Source: a bacterium
GTDB taxonomy: Bacteria; Patescibacteriota; Saccharimonadia; Saccharimonadales; Saccharimonadaceae
Assembly (NCBI GenBank): GCA_021781475.1
Contig: JAJXWT010000003.1
Span: forward strand, 1 to 64,000
Reading direction: 5' to 3'
DNA: 64,000 nucleotides
In this document: piece by piece, positions 58,771 through 64,000 of the stretch
Layout: each line of letters opens with the position of its first letter
How positions within the stretch are numbered: position 1 is the first letter of the stretch
Translations under genes and position numbers: made by a program
Notes under the pieces: generated by a model
The model's database searches: none
Seen by the model: only the letters and a program-made list of their open reading frames with translations
Told to the model about the DNA's origin: nothing

Positions 58771-58943
58771 TGTCGCTAAAATTTGTTGCACGATTATTAC
58801 ATATACCGCTACAATGTAAGTAGTCTAGAAATAGACCTTTATGATAATTTTTTGAGCATTCCGATTGTCAGTGTGCGAACAATAACCGTTTGCAATCGAC
58901 CTGTTATGGAATCTGCATAGGGGCAGTCGAGAAAGGAACAACA

Positions 58944-60434
58944 ATGTTAGAGGCACTATTAGCCGCCGCAGCCGGACTATTATTCGGGGTAGGTGGGCGT
59001 TACGCCTATGAAAAAAAGCAAATCGCTGACGGCAAAACTAAAGCCGAGAAAGAAGTCGCGAACGCACATAAAAGGGCAAGTGAAATTTTGCTAAAAGCAA
59101 AAGATGAAGCCTTGCAGCTTGAGTCAGAGCGCCGAAAGGAAGTAAAGCGGACAGAGGATCGTTTAGCGGAGCGCGAATCGAACCTCGATCGTAAGCTTGA
59201 TGAGCTGGACCGCCGTACTGAAAAACTGCGTGCGCAGGAGGTAGAAGTCGAATCCCTTAAAGACGACATTAGGGACCTGCGTAGCAAGCAGCAGGAAAAA
59301 CTTGAAAAAATCGCTAAGCTAAATAAGACCGAGGCGACTGACAAGCTCATGCAAATGACTGAGCGGGATATTAAAGAGGACCTAGTTGGGCTTGTTGGTA
59401 AATTGCAGCGTGACGCGATGCATGACGCCGAGGAAGCCGCGCAAACCATTTTGGTTACGGCGATGGAGCGTATGAGTAGCGAAGTGACTGCCGAGCGCAC
59501 CGTGACCGCCCTAAAATTGACCGACGATGAAATGAAGGGGCGGATTATTGGCAAAGAGGGCCGCAATATCCAGGCCCTGCAGCGCGCCACCGGTGTCGAT
59601 ATTTTAGTCGACGACACACCAGGCATGATTGTGCTCAGTAGCTTTGACCCAATCCGCCGCCAGGTCGCTCGTTTGGCGCTCGAAGCCCTCATGAAAGACG
59701 GCCGTATCCACCCAGGGCGGATTGAAGAGGTTGTTGCAAAAGCGGAAAAGCAGATTGAAAAAGAGGTTATTCGTGCCGGCGAGGACGCGGCGCGTGAAGT
59801 TGGCGTAACTGGTATCCCGCACGAAATGATTGAGTTGCTGGGCGAGCTCAAATACCGTACTAGCTATGGGCAGAACGTACTGATGCATAGCACCGAAATG
59901 GCACACATTGCCGGTATGATTGCCGACGAGATTGGTGCGGACGTGCGTATTACAAAAATCGCCACCCTGTTGCACGATATCGGCAAGGCCGTTACCCACA
60001 AGGTGGAAGGCAAGCACCACCATATTGGCGCCGAACTTGCACGTAAATATGGTATGGATGAGCGAATTGTGCACGCAATTGAGGCACACCATGACGATAT
60101 AGAGGCAACTACCCCCGAGGCATTGATTGTGCGCGTGTGTGATGCCGCAAGTGCGGCTCGCCCCGGCGCGCGCAACATTAGCTCCGAAAACTTTGCTGAA
60201 CGCATGCGCGATCTCGAAAATATTGCAACGAGCTTTAAGGGGATTGATAAGGCCTACGCAATTAGTGCCGGCCGGGAAATCCGTGTGATTGTTCGGCCAG
60301 AATCTGTTGATGACCTGAGCGCCATTAAGGTCGCCCGCGATATTGCCAACAAGATTGAAAGCACTATGCAGTACCCGGGTACAATAAAGGTGAACGTCAT
60401 TCGCGAAACACGTGCGATTGAGTTTGCAAAATAG
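58944..60434 (+). CDS. rny: Ribonuclease Y
   Basis: KH domain GRIIGKEGRNIQAL and HD domain; coiled coil N-term. Confidence 0.97.
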   Translation: MLEALLAAAAGLLFGVGGRYAYEKKQIADGKTKAEKEVANAHKRASEILLKAKDEALQLESERRKEVKRTEDRLAERESNLDRKLDELDRRTEKLRAQEVEVESLKDDIRDLRSKQQEKLEKIAKLNKTEATDKLMQMTERDIKEDLVGLVGKLQRDAMHDAEEAAQTILVTAMERMSSEVTAERTVTALKLTDDEMKGRIIGKEGRNIQALQRATGVDILVDDTPGMIVLSSFDPIRRQVARLALEALMKDGRIHPGRIEEVVAKAEKQIEKEVIRAGEDAAREVGVTGIPHEMIELLGELKYRTSYGQNVLMHSTEMAHIAGMIADEIGADVRITKIATLLHDIGKAVTHKVEGKHHHIGAELARKYGMDERIVHAIEAHHDDIEATTPEALIVRVCDAASAARPGARNISSENFAERMRDLENIATSFKGIDKAYAISAGREIRVIVRPESVDDLSAIKVARDIANKIESTMQYPGTIKVNVIRETRAIEFAK

Positions 60435-60478
60435 CGTTCATTATTTTGATCCGCATAGCCCCGCAGGAAACTGTGGGG

Positions 60479-61087
60479 CTATTGTGTTGTGGTGACGGCA
60501 ACCTGGCCAAGGCGCTCGGCCTGTAACACAAACCGGTCGCTCGTAACGCCACCAAGGCCACAGCTGTAAAGGGTGAGGGTTGGGCTTTTAGTGCGGGCTT
60601 CGATAGAGACTTGCGTGGGCTGTGCGGCAAATTCTTTATTAATTTGGTAGGCGTAGCGCTTGCCAAGGTAGTCAACAAGAATTTTATCGCCATCTTTCAT
60701 TTCATCAATATGATAAAACGGTGATTTTATGATTGTCCCCATTGGGGTTGGCTGAATGCTAAATCGGTGTGCCGCAATCACAAAGTTACCGCCATCAGCT
60801 GGGTTGCCGCTGCTAGGCGATCGCCACTCGGCCCCACGGTCAAGTGCGGCTGCGCCGGTGGCATACGCGATATCAATACCAAGCTTGGGAATAATCAGCC
60901 GGTTATCACTTACCTTTGGCGGGGGCAAGGACTGTATGTTAATGGGTTTTGTCACAAGCAAGGGCGCAATCGCTGGGGCCGCAACAAGGCTTAGCGTGTA
61001 CAGGCCGCCCACTAAAATTGCCACAGCAACGGTGCCAAGAGCAATGCGTTTTTTGGGAACGGTGCGTTTATAATCGATTGCTAACAT
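60479..61087 (-). CDS. Sortase
   Basis: VIAAHRFS, LTLYSCGLG, SDRFVLQA catalytic H/C/R. Confidence 0.85.
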   Translation of the reverse strand: MLAIDYKRTVPKKRIALGTVAVAILVGGLYTLSLVAAPAIAPLLVTKPINIQSLPPPKVSDNRLIIPKLGIDIAYATGAAALDRGAEWRSPSSGNPADGGNFVIAAHRFSIQPTPMGTIIKSPFYHIDEMKDGDKILVDYLGKRYAYQINKEFAAQPTQVSIEARTKSPTLTLYSCGLGGVTSDRFVLQAERLGQVAVTTTQ

Positions 61088-61140
61088 ATATCCCTAAATG
61101 TAGCTACATTGTAGCATAGTGTGCGTATGCTTTGCAGCCG

Positions 61141-62967
61141 CTACTTACTAAATAACAGGTAACTGGCGCTTTGGTTGTCACCTGATTGCGCGGTTCCCCA
61201 CCACTCGCCATACCCGAGCGTACTGCCGGGCCAGTGCCACCCTGTAGAGCCGGTTGCACTCGCCTTTTGGTACGGAAGGTAGCGTTCAAAGCCGGTCGAG
61301 GATTCTGTCCAGTGGACAGTGCAGTAGGTGCTCGCAATGATAGTGCAGCCCGAAGAAAGCGTATCGGCACTAGTAAACATGTGTTCAGACTGGTAGTTGC
61401 CAGTTTGGTCGAGCATGGGCGCAGATGACTGAGATTGCAACGACTCGGCGACTGTTGCGGCTTGTGCGGCGTCAACAATCCCGTGGCCGTACTGTGTGGT
61501 GTAGTTCGCCCCCTGCATGGTAGCGGGCTTTCGGGCGGTGGCCATAATAAGGGCGTTGACATCATCGATGGTACTCGTGGGCCGAATGGACCGGATAAGC
61601 GAGGCGACGCTTGCCACCATGGGTGAGGCGAATGACGTGCCAGCCAGCGAGCCCGAGTACGCGTTGGTGTAGTTGAACGGTGTCGTTGTTGTGTCAACGA
61701 GTGGCGAAATCATTGTGCCGTCACCAGGTGCCATAATATCAAGGCCGCGACCATAGCTTGAAAAACTTGCCCGAGTATCATTTTGGTCGGTCGCCCCCAC
61801 TGCAATCACGTGTGGGTATAGGGCGGGGTACAGCATTTGCCCGGGTTGCGCGGGGTCACAGCCCGCTTCTGTGCCGGTGCCACAGTTGCCGGCGGCGGCT
61901 ACCACGACTACATTGTGTTGGTAGGCGTAGCTAATTGCTGACTGCAAGGTAGGGTCGTTAGAAGCGCCACCTAAGCTCATATTGATTACTTGGGCGCCAT
62001 TATCAACGGCATAGTGAATTGCTTGCGCAATCTCGCTTGTCCAGCCGGTTCCATCGTCACCAAGGGCCTCGAGCGGCATAATTTTTGTATTCCAGTTGAC
62101 CGCGGCGATACCAATGCCATTATTAGTCGTTGCACCAACAAGGCCGGCGGTACTGGTGCCGTGCGATATTGCCGCGTAGGGGTTGCCGGGGTTAGTCCCG
62201 GTGCAGGTTTGTTGTTCTTGGTAGGCGATGTCGTCGCCGGACTGCCCGGCCTGTGGGTTATTGTTCTGGACATAGGTGCCCAGGCCGTTTGGCCCGCATG
62301 GGTTTGCGGTTGGCGTGTAACGCCCGTAAAAGTTCCACCCACGCCAGTCATCGACGTACCCATTGCCATCGTCATCGCAGTTATTTGTGGCTTTGTTTTC
62401 GGGTGTGCCTGTCCAGCACCGGTCGCCAGGCTGTGTCATACCGGTTTCGCCTGGGTTGGTGTACCAACTACTTTGCAAGTCTTCGTGCTGCAGCGCAAAG
62501 CCCGTGTCGATATCTGCAACAATCACCGGTGCGCCAGTTGTAATTGACCAGGCGGCCGGTGCGTTTACCTTTTGCAACTGCCACAAGTTGGGGTAGTACG
62601 TATCGTTTGGGGTTGCCCCAAGGGCGACATATTTATGTTCAACGACTGGTGCGGCCGCGGGTGAGTGTGGGGTCGCTGATGGGGCATTTTCGGGGGTAGT
62701 CCGAGCGGCGAATTGCTGCGGTGTCATAATCGCCGCTGCGGTTCGGGCGGCTACCGGAGTACCCGGCTGCGTTGTGGCAGAGCTTGTGGTGGCGGGTGTC
62801 GGCGCGCTTGCTCGTTCGGGCACGCCGCCAGTCTGTTGGGAATGGGATATAGCAGTTGTTGGTATAAGCGCTGGCCGCTCCGGCGTGCGGTACCACAACT
62901 TCATTACCGCAATAATTGCGATAATCCCAATGACACACAGGGCGATCTTATATTTATTTTTGATCAT
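61141..62967 (-). CDS. Subtilisin-like S8 serine protease
   Basis: VIVADIDTG, HGTSTAGLVGA, GTSFASPMVASVA. Confidence 0.95.
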   Translation of the reverse strand: MIKNKYKIALCVIGIIAIIAVMKLWYRTPERPALIPTTAISHSQQTGGVPERASAPTPATTSSATTQPGTPVAARTAAAIMTPQQFAARTTPENAPSATPHSPAAAPVVEHKYVALGATPNDTYYPNLWQLQKVNAPAAWSITTGAPVIVADIDTGFALQHEDLQSSWYTNPGETGMTQPGDRCWTGTPENKATNNCDDDGNGYVDDWRGWNFYGRYTPTANPCGPNGLGTYVQNNNPQAGQSGDDIAYQEQQTCTGTNPGNPYAAISHGTSTAGLVGATTNNGIGIAAVNWNTKIMPLEALGDDGTGWTSEIAQAIHYAVDNGAQVINMSLGGASNDPTLQSAISYAYQHNVVVVAAAGNCGTGTEAGCDPAQPGQMLYPALYPHVIAVGATDQNDTRASFSSYGRGLDIMAPGDGTMISPLVDTTTTPFNYTNAYSGSLAGTSFASPMVASVASLIRSIRPTSTIDDVNALIMATARKPATMQGANYTTQYGHGIVDAAQAATVAESLQSQSSAPMLDQTGNYQSEHMFTSADTLSSGCTIIASTYCTVHWTESSTGFERYLPYQKASATGSTGWHWPGSTLGYGEWWGTAQSGDNQSASYLLFSK

Positions 62968-62973
62968 ACGAAA

Positions 62974-63005
62974 TAACCGATAGCATTATTATATACTATC
63001 GGTTA
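62974..63005 (-). promoter_or_regulatory. 10-bp perfect inverted repeat enclosing TATAAT of subtilase gene
   Basis: TAACCGATAG-N12-CTATCGGTTA. Confidence 0.65.
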
Positions 63006-63024
63006 CTCTTTGCAAACACAGGAT

Positions 63025-64000
63025 TTAACGGTTAAACGGTGCAGCGATAACAAGTTGTGGCGCTGCTTCACTGATGCGTAAAAGCTCATTGTATTTTGCG
63101 ACCCGGTCGGTGCGGCTTAAGCTGCCTGTCTTAATCTGCCCGCAGTTTAGGCCAACTGCAAGGTGCGCAATGGTCGAATCTTCGGTTTCGCCGCTACGGT
63201 GGCTCATGACAGTATTAAATCCAGCGGCCTGCGCCATTTTAACGGCGTCAATTGTTTCCGTAAGGCTCCCAATTTGGTTTGGTTTAATCAAAATTGCGTT
63301 CACTGCTTTTTCGTCGATAGCACGCTGCAAAAGCTTGGTGTTAGTCACCAGTAGGTCGTCGCCAACAAGCTGGATGCGGTTGCCGATACGCTCAACGAGT
63401 AGCTTCCAGCCATTCCAGTCATCTTCGGCAAGGCCGTCTTCGACTGAAACAATGGGGAACTCTTGCACAAGTTCTTCAATCCAGTCAACCATTTCTTCAG
63501 AACTTAGTACGCGGTCCTCGCACTTTAGGTAGTAGGCGCCGTCTTGGTAAAATTCACTTGCTGCCGCGTCGAGGGCAAATACAATGTCGGTGCCGAGTTT
63601 GTAGCCGGCGTTTTTGACAGCTTCGCTTAGTAGTTCAAGCGGTTCACGGTTGCCGTTCTTAACGCGTGGCGCAAAGCCGCCTTCGTCACCAACGGTGGTT
63701 GGGTAGTTTTTTGCTTTCAAAACCTTTGAAAGCGAATGAAAAACTTCGGTACCCATTTGGAGCGCTTTTTCAATGCTGTCCGCGCCTTTGCATATAATCA
63801 TAAATTCCTGAATATCCGTCGCGAATGCGGCGTGTGCGCCACCATTCATCACATTCATCATAGGGAGTGGCAGTGTCTGCGCTTTTGTAGCTGTCATGTC
63901 GGCGACATAGTGCCAAAGCGGCAGCTTTTTAGCCTTTGCAGCGGCATGTGCGGCGGCAAGGCTAATTGCCAAAATAGCGTTGGCGCCAAGGTTTGATTTG
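63025..64000 (-). CDS. eno: Enolase, N-terminus beyond window edge
   Basis: [60 protein letters not shown]. Confidence 0.98.
   Translation of the reverse strand, partial: KSNLGANAILAISLAAAHAAAKAKKLPLWHYVADMTATKAQTLPLPMMNVMNGGAHAAFATDIQEFMIICKGADSIEKALQMGTEVFHSLSKVLKAKNYPTTVGDEGGFAPRVKNGNREPLELLSEAVKNAGYKLGTDIVFALDAAASEFYQDGAYYLKCEDRVLSSEEMVDWIEELVQEFPIVSVEDGLAEDDWNGWKLLVERIGNRIQLVGDDLLVTNTKLLQRAIDEKAVNAILIKPNQIGSLTETIDAVKMAQAAGFNTVMSHRSGETEDSTIAHLAVGLNCGQIKTGSLSRTDRVAKYNELLRISEAAPQLVIAAPFNR

Overview
The window is a gene-dense bacterial chromosome segment. Gene content and style suggest a Patescibacteria/CPR (Saccharibacteria-like) genome; this is inference, since no rRNA is present. Recognisable core genes include murC, trmB, ftsH, murJ, lepA, tatA/tatC, hrcA-grpE, dnaK, dnaJ, rimK-like ATP-grasps, comEC, ruvC/ruvA/ruvB, recA/recX, a type IV pilus cluster (pilB, gspF/pilC, pilM, pilN, pilO, pseudopilin), tsaE/tsaB, rny, a sortase, a subtilase and enolase (cut by the window edge). 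There are four tRNAs, three of them with a CAT anticodon. The most interesting items are: (1) a block of four phage-tail/receptor-binding-like genes with no capsid genes and no signal peptides (26.2-29.6 kb); (2) a retropepsin/RimB-like plus ATP-grasp fusion next to a RimK homologue (37.3-39.6 kb); (3) a duplicated 21-bp tRNA-fMet 3' end flanking 175 bp, resembling an integration scar; (4) a small intergenic RNA candidate with pseudoknot or attenuator topology (7.29-7.35 kb); (5) about 15 or more genes whose ATG lies 6-8 nt after a -10 box, i.e. leaderless transcription; (6) HrcA/CIRCE operators with the -35 box inside the CIRCE spacer at three promoters; (7) a LASTG-tailed BNR-repeat surface protein plus a sortase. 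All calls are from reading the sequence; no database search was run.
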